Shown here: positions 1-6,892 of the stretch, piece by piece
Layout: the number at the start of each line of letters is the position of its first letter
Numbering within the stretch: the first letter of the stretch is position 1
IMG/VR virus record: IMGVR_UViG_3300000313_000013
Span: 1-24,096 of that record
DNA: 24,096 bases
Source of the DNA: a virus
Reading direction: 5' to 3' (one strand)
Made by a program: the position numbers and the translations under genes
Notes under the pieces: model-generated
Told to the model about the DNA's origin: nothing
Seen by the model: the letters and a program-made list of their open reading frames with translations, nothing else
The model's database searches: none

Positions 1-219
1 CTGCCCGACAAAACGATCGTGGCGCGGGCGAAGAAGTACCCGCCGAAGACGGCAGACGACTCGGCGTATATGTTTTGCGAGCACGTCATGGAGACGAATG
101 AGCACGAGCGCGCGTTCAAGCTGGAGGCCCGAGATTGGAAGTTCCGGCTGTCGAATATGACGGACGAGCAGGCGGCGAAGACTTGGCCCGACATGATAGC
201 GCTATACGACGCAGCCTGA
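1..219 (+). CDS. hypothetical protein, 5' end outside the window
   Basis: The frame is open from the first base to a TGA at 217-219. It has an in-frame GTG at 19, but no ribosome-binding site precedes that GTG, so the true start probably lies upstream of the window. The visible part is hydrophilic, rich in charged residues and Trp/Tyr, and ends in WPDMIALYDAA. I do not recognise a family and see no membrane segment or catalytic motif. The next gene follows after about 40 bases on the same strand. Confidence 0.5.
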   Translation: MPDKTIVARAKKYPPKTADDSAYMFCEHVMETNEHERAFKLEARDWKFRLSNMTDEQAAKTWPDMIALYDAA

Positions 220-260
220 CTACAAGCACCCGATCCCAACAGTCTGAGGAGGACATCCCA

Positions 261-992
261 ATGGCTAACACGCGTGAAGACATCCTGCGCCGCATCAAGG
301 CGTGTCTCAACCTCGCCGAGCGCGGGGGCACTGAGGAAGAGGCGACGCTCGCCGCCGAGATGGCGTCGGCCATGGCGCTCAAGTACGGCATTGATCTGGC
401 GGCCGTGCAAGGCGCGACGATCAACGCCAAGCCTCGAGGATTTACCGACCACAAGGTTTACAAATCTGAGAAGTATCAGAAGTGGCTCATGGATCTTGTC
501 TGCGGTGTCGCTGCAACGCACGCGGCCAAGGTCTACTTTACCACCTGGCGTGACCGTGAGACGGACTATCACGTCATCGCGCGTGAAGAGTTGGGAGACG
601 CCATTAGGCTCACCGTCGAGTACCTTGCGCAGGCCATCATGCGCATGAACCGCGATGCGGTGAAAGGCCGTGGACTGACCCAGCAGGGTCGATCCGAGTT
701 CCGCGCCGCCTTCCGGATGGCCGCAGCGATGCGCGTGCGTCACCGTCTCGAGGAGCGCGCCGAGCAGGTCGCCAAGAAGGATGATGTCGCGCAAAAGACC
801 ACAGGTCACAATGCCCTGGTGGTGCGCGATTACTTCGAGCGCGAGCTGCGCGAGCTGCAGGAATGGATGGACGACGCCGGCTTTACCTTCAAGCAGCGTC
901 GCGCCTCTACGCGCACTATCCGCTCCGCCGACGGTTGGGCCGCTGGCGTAAAGGCTGGTGAGGCGATTGGGCTGGAAAAGCAACTCCGCTGA
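261..992 (+). CDS. DUF2786 domain protein
   Basis: This is a 243-residue protein. The ATG at 261 is chosen because GAGGAGGA (246-253) lies at proper spacing before it; an upstream in-frame extension is possible but has no such signal. Residues 1-50 show the DUF2786 pattern: an ILRRIKACLNLAERGGTEEE helix, then AALAxKYGID-like text. This domain is common in phage and bacterial proteins of unknown biochemical role. The rest is helical and charged and includes a long Arg/Glu-rich stretch (residues 130-200). The last 77 bases are overlapped in antisense by the convergent gene ending at 916. The domain call is fairly safe; the function is unknown. Confidence 0.8.
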   Translation: MANTREDILRRIKACLNLAERGGTEEEATLAAEMASAMALKYGIDLAAVQGATINAKPRGFTDHKVYKSEKYQKWLMDLVCGVAATHAAKVYFTTWRDRETDYHVIAREELGDAIRLTVEYLAQAIMRMNRDAVKGRGLTQQGRSEFRAAFRMAAAMRVRHRLEERAEQVAKKDDVAQKTTGHNALVVRDYFERELRELQEWMDDAGFTFKQRRASTRTIRSADGWAAGVKAGEAIGLEKQLR

Positions 993-1248
993 AGTCCCAA
1001 CGCGCGATACCGCGCGCCGTCACGCGATACGCTCGGAACGAGGGGCCTCCTGCATGGGGGGTCACCTCTTCCAAGTATCCATAGCCCTCGAGGATACGCG
1101 CACGTCGGGCCGTCGGGTTGTAGAACGGTGTGCCCTTGCGGCCTTCATAGCGAGCGACATGGACGCAGCGTGATCCTTGCTCCCACGACTCGACAAACCT
1201 GCCAAGCAGCAGCACACACTTGTCGCTCAAGACGACTTCTTCGGCCAT
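916..1248 (-). CDS. small winged-helix-like protein, third gene of the minus-strand operon
   Basis: The protein is about 110 residues. I favour the ATG at 1248, two codons after an alternative GTG at 1254; neither has a strong ribosome-binding site. Its start overlaps the end of the primase-helicase gene (stop at 1227-1229), which suggests translational coupling. The middle reads like a winged helix-turn-helix: a helix, then RRARILEGYGYLEEV, then a wing and FRAYRVTARGIARW. This resembles the ending of many phage and archaeal wHTH proteins. The C-terminal tail of about 25 residues is Arg/Pro-rich and lies antisense to the DUF2786 gene, so it may be little more than read-out to the next stop. 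No enzyme motif is visible. Confidence 0.6.
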   Translation of the reverse strand: MAEEVVLSDKCVLLLGRFVESWEQGSRCVHVARYEGRKGTPFYNPTARRARILEGYGYLEEVTPHAGGPSFRAYRVTARGIARWDFSGVAFPAQSPHQPLRQRPNRRRSG

Positions 1249-3101
1249 GACCACTTCACCCGTTCACCCACAGTGGTGGTCACGATGCCCACCTCTTTCT
1301 TAGCCTGATTGACTGTCTTGCTGTCGAAGCCCTTGGCCTCGGCGTCACGTCGCACCTCATCGGCCCATCGAGGACCGTTCTTCAACGACTGCTCAAGGAA
1401 CGCGCACACAACCTCCCACGAACTCGGGTTACCTGTGGCTTCGGCCTTGAATATCTCCTCAGCGGTGAAATTGACTGGGCCATCAAATGTGAAGGGTCTC
1501 GACCTCGATGATCTGAGCGAATAGGATTGCGGGCGTCCCAGCGGGCCGAGGTTGTTCTTGATGTGACAGACTACGCGGCCTTCATCCGGGTCTTCTGGGT
1601 TGCGTCCTACGATCAATACCGAACGCGCGGCGGCTGTCAGATCGATAGAGCCAATGCCCCGGTAGATCGACTTGTCTCGAGAGCCTTTAGTGAGGTGTCG
1701 CACAACGATAGCCGCGATATGGAAGTCTGATGCGATGCGAGCCAGGCGTGCCATTACTTCTCGCGTCTCGTTAGCCTTGTGCAGATCGACCTTGCCGCCA
1801 AGGTATGCGACTAGCGGGTCCATGATGAGTATCTTAGGCCTCACCCGCTCGATGTAACCTCGTATTTCCTCATCGCCATCTTCGTCCAGCGTGACCAGAC
1901 CATCCACCGCGAAGATGCGCCTATGGTTTGCGTTCAATGTATCGAGCCTTGGTCGGATCGTATCACCCAGACCGTCCTCGGCTGACATCAGCAGGACCCC
2001 ACCTGATACCGCGTCGCCCTTTTGCCCGGGCAGCTTTTCACCTTTTGACACGTAGGAGCACAGGGCAGTCGTGAACCATGATTTGCCAAGGCCGGGATCA
2101 CCCTCAACGATGGTCACCTTACCGTAGGCGATGTAAGGCCACCATAGCCAATCGACTTCCTCGGCCTCAACATCCGACAATCGAATGAGCTTGGCGGGTT
2201 GTGATGGTTTGCCCGCATCATGCCCGGCAAGCGGCGTGGCATGTCCATTCACTTTCTCATGCCGTCTATGCACCTTGGTCAGTTCGCGTCTCAGCTGACG
2301 ATCTTCGCCGCGTCGACCGTTGAACTTGTTCCAGACGCTATTTTTGATGAGGACAAATATCTCTTCGAATGATAGGCCTGTCTCGTGCAACTCGTTCTCG
2401 AGCTTCCAGATCATGTCCGACCGCACGCCTTGCGTTGCAGCCTTCGCCGTCAGCAGGCGCAGCGTGTCTTTCTTGATCTTGCCCTTCCATTTCTCAAGGA
2501 CCTCATCCATGTCAGCGTCGCCGGCGTCCTCATTATCGGTGTTGGGATCGCTCGGCTCAGGTAAGTCTTTCAGGCTGTATGCGTTGCTCTTGTGCCACAG
2601 TAACTTGCCACGCGGCGAAGACGGATACTTGTGATTACGCGTGCCGGGGATGCGCAAGACCTGCGTCAGGTCCCAGCCGCCGTGATCGGCGCCGTTCTTG
2701 TATGACAGCGCACGATTGACCTCCTCGATGTCGGATGCCTCTTGCTCAGACGTCAGGCGCCACAGTGCGGCGTATCGCCCCGGCGACGTCTGCCACGCAA
2801 TTTGAGGGACAGGAGCGCACTTGCCTGGTTGTTTCTCGTCGAGGTCGGCCCACAAAAACACGGTGTTTGCTGCGTACTCTTTGCGTCGCTTCTTCTGTGA
2901 GAACCCATGCGGGCAGAAATATAGGTTGTAGTGGTCAGTGCTGTGCCCATCGAAGAATTCCTCGAGCGTATCCTCGTCGATAGGCCACTTGAACAGATGC
3001 TCTTTCCAATCGCCGCCCTTCTTCGACTTCGTTGCAAGGCAAAAGAATTCTCCAGGCTGTTCCGACCAAACGGACAGCAAGAACCTTATTGCTTCGTGCA
3101 C
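1227..3101 (-). CDS. primase-helicase: AEP-type primase fused to RepA-like AAA ATPase
   Basis: This is a 624-residue protein starting at GTG 3101, with GAGG seven bases upstream. The N-terminal part (about 1-165) looks like an archaeo-eukaryotic primase/prim-pol domain: a DxD pair in FLWADLDE (D86, D88), RYAALWRLT (109-117), and WDLTQVLRIPGTRNHK (143-158), a signature of RepB/D5-type primases. The second part is an AAA_25/RepA-like hexameric helicase: Walker A GDPGLGKS (334-341), Walker B ILIMDP (424-429) and a conserved RHLTKG (468-473). The last ~65 residues look like a winged helix. The protein would lay primers and unwind the fork during phage replication. It is encoded opposite to the polymerase and recombination genes and follows a 57-residue HTH gene that overlaps its start. 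Confidence 0.9.
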   Translation of the reverse strand: MHEAIRFLLSVWSEQPGEFFCLATKSKKGGDWKEHLFKWPIDEDTLEEFFDGHSTDHYNLYFCPHGFSQKKRRKEYAANTVFLWADLDEKQPGKCAPVPQIAWQTSPGRYAALWRLTSEQEASDIEEVNRALSYKNGADHGGWDLTQVLRIPGTRNHKYPSSPRGKLLWHKSNAYSLKDLPEPSDPNTDNEDAGDADMDEVLEKWKGKIKKDTLRLLTAKAATQGVRSDMIWKLENELHETGLSFEEIFVLIKNSVWNKFNGRRGEDRQLRRELTKVHRRHEKVNGHATPLAGHDAGKPSQPAKLIRLSDVEAEEVDWLWWPYIAYGKVTIVEGDPGLGKSWFTTALCSYVSKGEKLPGQKGDAVSGGVLLMSAEDGLGDTIRPRLDTLNANHRRIFAVDGLVTLDEDGDEEIRGYIERVRPKILIMDPLVAYLGGKVDLHKANETREVMARLARIASDFHIAAIVVRHLTKGSRDKSIYRGIGSIDLTAAARSVLIVGRNPEDPDEGRVVCHIKNNLGPLGRPQSYSLRSSRSRPFTFDGPVNFTAEEIFKAEATGNPSSWEVVCAFLEQSLKNGPRWADEVRRDAEAKGFDSKTVNQAKKEVGIVTTTVGERVKWSWPKKSS

Positions 3102-3259
3102 TTGAGCGCCTCAACGCTGGAGCGACGGACCATCCAAGACCACCCGCCTTCTACCTTGGTGGCCTCTAGCCTGCCGCTCTTGATGAGGCGTATGACTTGA
3201 CCGTATCTAAGCTGCAGTGTTTCCGCAGCTCGCTTCACCGTGATGTATTCCGGAGTCAT
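3086..3259 (-). CDS. 57-residue helix-turn-helix protein (HTH_17/excisionase-like)
   Basis: This short gene was translated by hand from the complement: ATG at 3257-3259, stop TAA at 3086-3088. The product begins MTPEYITVKRAAETLQLRYG and continues through QVIRLIKSGRLEATKVEGG to WMVRRSSVEAL. This is the pattern of HTH_17/MerR-type excisionase-like DNA-binding domains: 'VKRAAE-L-Q-R-YGQVIRLIKSGRLEATKV', then a wing and a residue pattern that sets the last helix. Its 3' end overlaps the start of the primase-helicase gene by 16 bases. As first gene of the minus-strand operon it may autoregulate the divergent region 3260-3351. It could equally be a replication accessory or excisionase-type protein. 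No good ribosome-binding site is visible. Confidence 0.75.
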   Translation of the reverse strand: MTPEYITVKRAAETLQLRYGQVIRLIKSGRLEATKVEGGWSWMVRRSSVEALKCTKQ

Positions 3260-3306
3260 CGAGAAAATTGCCCATTACCTGTGGCGACGAAAGGACGTAA
3301 ACACCA

Positions 3307-3336
3307 AAATTAAGTTCAACGTCGCGCAATCGTCAA
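3307..3336 (-). promoter_or_regulatory. candidate sigma70-type promoter for the minus-strand primase operon
   Basis: Read on the minus strand, TTGACG (complement of 3331-3336) is followed after 18 bases by TAATTT (complement of 3307-3312). It lies about 50 bases upstream of the HTH gene start, in the only divergent intergenic space of the early region (3260-3351). For the + strand kinase gene I see only a poor match (TTACCT at 3275 and TAAACA at 3298), so its promoter remains unclear. The call rests on hexamer similarity alone. Confidence 0.45.
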
Positions 3337-3351
3337 TGACCGGAGTAGAAA

Positions 3352-3903
3352 ATGATCGTAGTAGAAGGACCCGACGGCGCGGGTAAGTCGACTCTCATCG
3401 CCGAGCTTGCTGCCACGTTGAATGTCGCGATACATCACTCTGGCGGTGCGGCGAAGAATACAGAGGAAATATTCGCACGCCATGACTCTCTCGTTGCTCG
3501 CATACGCGCGCGGGAACTATTTGTTTTTGATCGTGCATCGGTAATCAGCGACAGCGTCTATGGCCCGGCGTTGCGGGGGGGCACTCCTTTCTTCGCACGT
3601 CCCGAAGCGATCTATGAGTTGGCCGACGTGTTGGTCGTTCCGATCATCTACTGCCGTCCCCCTCGTCACGTCATCGCCGACAACGCGGGACGTCCGCAAC
3701 CGGAGAAGGCGTACCGCAACTTCGCGAAGAAGCCGTCGGACATCGCGCGCATTGTCGAGTGTATCCCCGACATCATCAAGCGCTACGACATCATCATGGG
3801 CAACTTCAGGCACTGGACATATGACTACACCGGCCTGACTTCGTCCTTGACGGTGCCCGCCTTGCGCGGGCTGATAAGCGCCTATCTTCCCAGCCTCGTG
3901 TAA
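3352..3903 (+). CDS. P-loop deoxynucleoside monophosphate kinase-like protein
   Basis: This is a 183-residue protein; GGAG at 3342-3345 precedes the ATG. The P-loop is at the very N-terminus (EGPDGAGKST, residues 5-14), as in thymidylate kinases. FVFDRASVISDSVYG (57-71) contains the Asp-Arg motif (D60, R61) that contacts the nucleotide in this family. The length is near the 200 residues usual for the TMK/dNMP-kinase group. Such enzymes convert dNMP to dNDP with ATP. The next genes are a pyrophosphohydrolase and TS-fold proteins, so the substrate may be the modified nucleotide made by the cassette (inference). The family assignment is good; which nucleotide it uses cannot be read from the sequence. 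Confidence 0.85.
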   Translation: MIVVEGPDGAGKSTLIAELAATLNVAIHHSGGAAKNTEEIFARHDSLVARIRARELFVFDRASVISDSVYGPALRGGTPFFARPEAIYELADVLVVPIIYCRPPRHVIADNAGRPQPEKAYRNFAKKPSDIARIVECIPDIIKRYDIIMGNFRHWTYDYTGLTSSLTVPALRGLISAYLPSLV

Positions 3904-3913
3904 GGAACACATC

Positions 3914-4477
3914 ATGAGTACCACGACTACCGAACCGTCTATCTCGCAGAGCAAGGTGATGGTCGCATTGAGCGAAGTAGGCGAGTGCGTCCGTATGCTC
4001 GCTGAGCTCATCAACTCCCCCGACAACCCGCTTAAGCGCGGGCAGATCGCGGTGATGCTCGAGCGCGCTGCACAACGGCTAGTTCCCGGCCCTGTCAATC
4101 AGCTGGGGGATATTCACGACTTCCACACCAAGTTTGGCCTCGCCTACGCCGGCGATCCTCGTTTGTTGCCGAGAGATTTGCACATCTTTCGCGTCAGTTT
4201 CATGGAAGAAGAACTGCAGGAATTCGACTCGGCCTATATGGACGACGATCTAACCAAGGCGTTGGACGCGTTGGTCGATCTGGACTACGTTCTCAAGGGC
4301 ACCGTGCATCTCATGGGCCTCAGCGCTGTGTATCCGCGCGGGTGGGCTCGGGTGCATCGCGCCAACATGCAGAAGATCCGGGCCGAGAAGCCCGGCGACA
4401 GCAAGCGAGGTTCTACCTTCGACGTTATCAAGCCCGAGGGTTGGATCGCGCCTGACCTGTCCGACCTAGTGAAGTGA
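3914..4477 (+). CDS. all-alpha (MazG/HisE-like) dNTP pyrophosphohydrolase
   Basis: This is a 187-residue protein with AAGGA before the ATG. The C-terminal two thirds match the all-alpha NTP pyrophosphatase fold: IHDFHTKFG (67-75), the metal-binding FMEEELQEF (96-104), KALDALVDLDYVLKGT (115-130) with D118, D122 and D124, then VHRANMQKI (147-155). These are the acidic clusters of the EExxE...D/ExxD metal site. The first 60 residues form an extra helical region. Members hydrolyse dNTPs to dNMP and PPi; T4's dCTPase belongs to the same superfamily. Here the enzyme could remove a normal dNTP from the pool and supply dNMP to the TS-fold proteins downstream (inference). Its stop overlaps the next gene's start region. 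Confidence 0.8.
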   Translation: MSTTTTEPSISQSKVMVALSEVGECVRMLAELINSPDNPLKRGQIAVMLERAAQRLVPGPVNQLGDIHDFHTKFGLAYAGDPRLLPRDLHIFRVSFMEEELQEFDSAYMDDDLTKALDALVDLDYVLKGTVHLMGLSAVYPRGWARVHRANMQKIRAEKPGDSKRGSTFDVIKPEGWIAPDLSDLVK

Positions 4478-5298
4478 TGACGACACTACTTGAGGAGTAT
4501 GCCCGCTTCGTGTTGGAGGTGGGGCATACTCCCGAACTGATCGTAGCCGGCGTCCAGCGTATCCACAGGGACGTCGGCTGGTCTATTCGTCCGGACGTGT
4601 TCTTTGACGGCTCGATGACGTTGGCACACACCGGATACACGAAGAACAAGCTGGGGGCCCTCGAGCGCAACTACTACAACCCGGTCAGCATCAAGCGAGC
4701 GAAAGCCGACCTTGCCTGGAGGATCAAGAACAAGAAGTATGGTAGTGGCGCCTTTGATTTTCGCGGCGAGCCGAAGAAGGGCACGAAGCAGGACTACTGC
4801 TTGCAATCGTGCGTCATCTCGTTCTATCCACCGAAGGGTTACACCACAGTCCAGGTGTTCTGGCGCACGGCTGAGCTGCTCAAGCGATTCCGCGGAGACA
4901 TCCTCTTTTTGCGTGACTTCATCCTGCCCCACTTCAGCGAAGAGTTCGCACAAGCGCCTATTCATCAAGTAGACTTCAGGTTTGCCAACGCGACGTTCCA
5001 TCCGATGTATACCATCTTGCTCGTGTCGCAAGTGCCTGACTGGATGGTGCACTTTAACCGGATCAAGCAGCATAACCCTCGGCTGTTCCGGTCGATGATG
5101 TATTGGGGGTGGCGGTATGTGTGCGACACATCGGCCTCTATTGACTCGTACTCATCCGCGCGTCAAGTTCGCGTGATCGCTAATCGCGTGACGCCTCCTG
5201 ACCGTATGCTTCGTTTTCGAGGCTACGTCGAGCGACGGTTGATGGAGAACCTCGACGACTATCCGAAGAGCGTGCAGTCTTTCTACAGGGGAAAGTGA
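4477..5298 (+). CDS. divergent thymidylate-synthase-fold protein (first of a tandem pair)
   Basis: This 273-residue protein starts at ATG 4477, which overlaps the preceding TGA (a GTG one codon earlier is possible), so translation is probably coupled. On its own it is hard to recognise. Lined up with the following protein it shares C112, then after 18 residues FWRTAELLKRFRGD (R130, E133, D141), then FHPMY (H175). In thymidylate synthase these correspond to the nucleophilic Cys, the Arg-Ser-x-Asp motif, the position of Asn177 and the His near Tyr209. The TS phosphate-binding SRR motif before the Cys is not obvious, so catalysis may differ. It may be a second base-modifying enzyme or a partner subunit of the next protein. 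The homology is my own by-eye alignment. Confidence 0.6.
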   Translation: MTTLLEEYARFVLEVGHTPELIVAGVQRIHRDVGWSIRPDVFFDGSMTLAHTGYTKNKLGALERNYYNPVSIKRAKADLAWRIKNKKYGSGAFDFRGEPKKGTKQDYCLQSCVISFYPPKGYTTVQVFWRTAELLKRFRGDILFLRDFILPHFSEEFAQAPIHQVDFRFANATFHPMYTILLVSQVPDWMVHFNRIKQHNPRLFRSMMYWGWRYVCDTSASIDSYSSARQVRVIANRVTPPDRMLRFRGYVERRLMENLDDYPKSVQSFYRGK

Positions 5299-5300
5299 CG

Positions 5301-6173
5301 ATGCGATATGCTAACTTCGAGGTCGCCCGTAACACGCTGGCGCGCGTTCTGTTGCACGCAGGTTCCAAGGTCAAGACTGAGCGATGGCAGGCGCTCGATG
5401 TGTCGAAAGACCCCTCGTTCCAGATGGTGGAGACTCTGTTCGCCGAGGTGTCGGTGGCCATCGAAACCGAGGATTTGGAGAGCTTACGGTCGTCCATCGG
5501 TCCCAACCTACCATGGGCTGACGATCACTTCGTCGAGCGTGTCAGTGGTCGACCCATCAATCCCGGTCTTCAATGGCGGTACTGGCCGTATGCGCACAGC
5601 GCAGATCGTCACCGTGTTGACGGCGGCCAGTTCAACCACAACTACATGGAGCGCTACTGGCCCCGCCACGCGGCGCGCTTCAATGTCGGCACAGACACGG
5701 TGCAGGAGTTTGACGCCATCGCCGGCGAGGTGTGGGGGCCGGGTTGGGATGATCGCGCGACGGGAGTGGAACCCGCTATGGGCCTGCGAGCGCCCTATGG
5801 CGACCTACAGGGCGTTGTAAGGCTTCTCGCGAACGAACCCACCACTCGGCAAGCTTACATGCCTGTGTGGTTCCCTGAGGACACGGGCGACGCACACAAC
5901 GGCCGCAAGCCTTGCAGCATCGGCTATCACTTCATCATGCGAGACGCCCAACTGCATGTCACCTACCACATTCGCTCCTGTGACTTCGTGCGACACTATC
6001 GAGACGACGTCTATCTCACTGTGAGGCTACTCCTGTGGGTACTCAACGAGTGTCGCAAGCTGAACCCAAAGTGGGAGGATGTCAGGCCTGGCCTTTTCAA
6101 TATGTATATCGGCTCGCTGCATTGTTTCGTCAATGATGTGATCCTGATCCGCAAGGACCTGAGCCCCCCATGA
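5301..6173 (+). CDS. thymidylate-synthase-family nucleotide C5-(hydroxy)methylase, predicted dCMP-specific
   Basis: This 290-residue protein starts at ATG 5301, with GGGGA eight bases upstream; the earlier in-frame GTG at 5295 is too close to that site. Core TS motifs are clear: APYGDLQGVVRLLANEPTTRQ (164-184) with the phosphate-binding R183, MPVWFPED (187-194), the nucleophile C205 in KPCSIGYHF, and RSCDF (225-229) exactly 20 residues after the Cys, as in E. coli TS. The residue 11 after that Arg, which is Asn177 in E. coli TS and selects dUMP, is Asp (D236). Asp at this place is linked to dCMP use, as in T4 dCMP hydroxymethylase. The product could be 5-methyl- or 5-hydroxymethyl-dCMP. The family is sure; the substrate is inferred. 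Confidence 0.85.
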   Translation: MRYANFEVARNTLARVLLHAGSKVKTERWQALDVSKDPSFQMVETLFAEVSVAIETEDLESLRSSIGPNLPWADDHFVERVSGRPINPGLQWRYWPYAHSADRHRVDGGQFNHNYMERYWPRHAARFNVGTDTVQEFDAIAGEVWGPGWDDRATGVEPAMGLRAPYGDLQGVVRLLANEPTTRQAYMPVWFPEDTGDAHNGRKPCSIGYHFIMRDAQLHVTYHIRSCDFVRHYRDDVYLTVRLLLWVLNECRKLNPKWEDVRPGLFNMYIGSLHCFVNDVILIRKDLSPP

Positions 6174-6445
6174 TCGGTGAGGTTTTCACTTACCGCGAGG
6201 CTCATTGTGGGTACTGGATGGTCATGGCGCGTCGGAACAGCCGGGTGATCGTGTCCCCCCTGTTCTGGCGTGATCGAGAGTGGCCGACTCGGCAGTTCTC
6301 GCTCCGTGCGTTCAAGGAGGCCTTTCGACTCGTGACGAAGGCCGAGATACAATATTTGCACCCGGTCGTCCAAGCTCGGTATGACCGGGAATGTCTGCGT
6401 CTGTGGAGGACCATCGCGTGGAACACCGCCCAAGCCGTCAGATGA
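6170..6445 (+). CDS. small hypothetical protein between the TS-like and dCMP deaminase genes
   Basis: This 91-residue protein starts at an ATG that overlaps the TGA of the previous gene (ATGA), so it is coupled to it. It is rich in Arg, Trp and Tyr, with motifs such as FSLRAFKEAFRLV and YDRECLRLWRTI, and is predicted to be mainly helical in the second half. There is no membrane segment and no recognised family. Its fixed place between nucleotide-metabolism genes suggests an accessory role, but nothing in the sequence shows this. Confidence 0.6.
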   Translation: MIGEVFTYREAHCGYWMVMARRNSRVIVSPLFWRDREWPTRQFSLRAFKEAFRLVTKAEIQYLHPVVQARYDRECLRLWRTIAWNTAQAVR

Positions 6446-6891
6446 TGTTTATGGACATGGCGGAAGTAGCTGCGCGACGCAGCACTTGCTTCCGGGGTAA
6501 CATCGGTGCGCTGATCGTGTCAGGCACCAACATCTACGCCATGGGATACAACGGCCCGCCGTCTGGACATCCTCACTGTGCTGGTCAAGAGTGCCAGCTA
6601 GGTCCCACAGGGGGATGCGCGCGATCCGCGCACGCTGAGGACAACGCTATTCAGCGGGCTGGGTCGATGGCCTACGGGGCCGACCTTTACTGCACGTCCT
6701 CACCGTGCGAGCGGTGCGCCGAGAAGATCATCATGTTTCAACTCGGCCGGGTGTTCTACCGTCACCCATATCGGTCCTCCGCAGGCCTACAGAAACTCTT
6801 ACAAGCCGATATTCCGGTCTACCGGGTCACACCCGCGGGCTACATCGTCAGCGAGCTCACGGGCGATCTAATCGATCCACGGAGTCTGTAA
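6418..6891 (+). CDS. deoxycytidylate (dCMP) deaminase
   Basis: I place the start at GTG 6418 because GGAGGA (6405-6410) lies seven bases before it; ATG 6391 and ATG 6442 are alternatives in the same frame. This gives 157 residues. The zinc cytidine deaminase signature is complete: AHAEDNA (71-77, H72 and catalytic E74) and SPCERC (95-100, Zn ligands C97 and C100). The RSTCFRG entry and the GYNGPPSGHPHC insert (43-54) are typical of dCMP deaminases. The enzyme turns dCMP into dUMP. In this cassette it would share or compete for dCMP with the TS-fold enzymes. Its start overlaps the preceding gene by 28 bases and its end lies one base before the polymerase ATG. Confidence 0.92.
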   Translation: MEHRPSRQMMFMDMAEVAARRSTCFRGNIGALIVSGTNIYAMGYNGPPSGHPHCAGQECQLGPTGGCARSAHAEDNAIQRAGSMAYGADLYCTSSPCERCAEKIIMFQLGRVFYRHPYRSSAGLQKLLQADIPVYRVTPAGYIVSELTGDLIDPRSL

Positions 6892-6892
6892 T

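Noticed and set aside
135-260. N-terminal extension of the DUF2786 frame back to 135
   Set aside because: The GAGGAGGA site fits the ATG at 261, the domain begins there, and the extension overlaps the upstream gene.
1001-1016. CGCGCG-ATAC-CGCGCG hairpin after the DUF2786 gene as terminator
   Set aside because: The stem is perfect but has no T-run on either strand, and it lies within the reading frame of the convergent small gene.
3517-5073. Minus-strand ORFs of more than 190 codons opposite the kinase and the first TS-like gene
   Set aside because: Their composition is Arg/Asp/Val-rich as expected of antisense frames. They have no motifs and run against clearly coding + strand genes.
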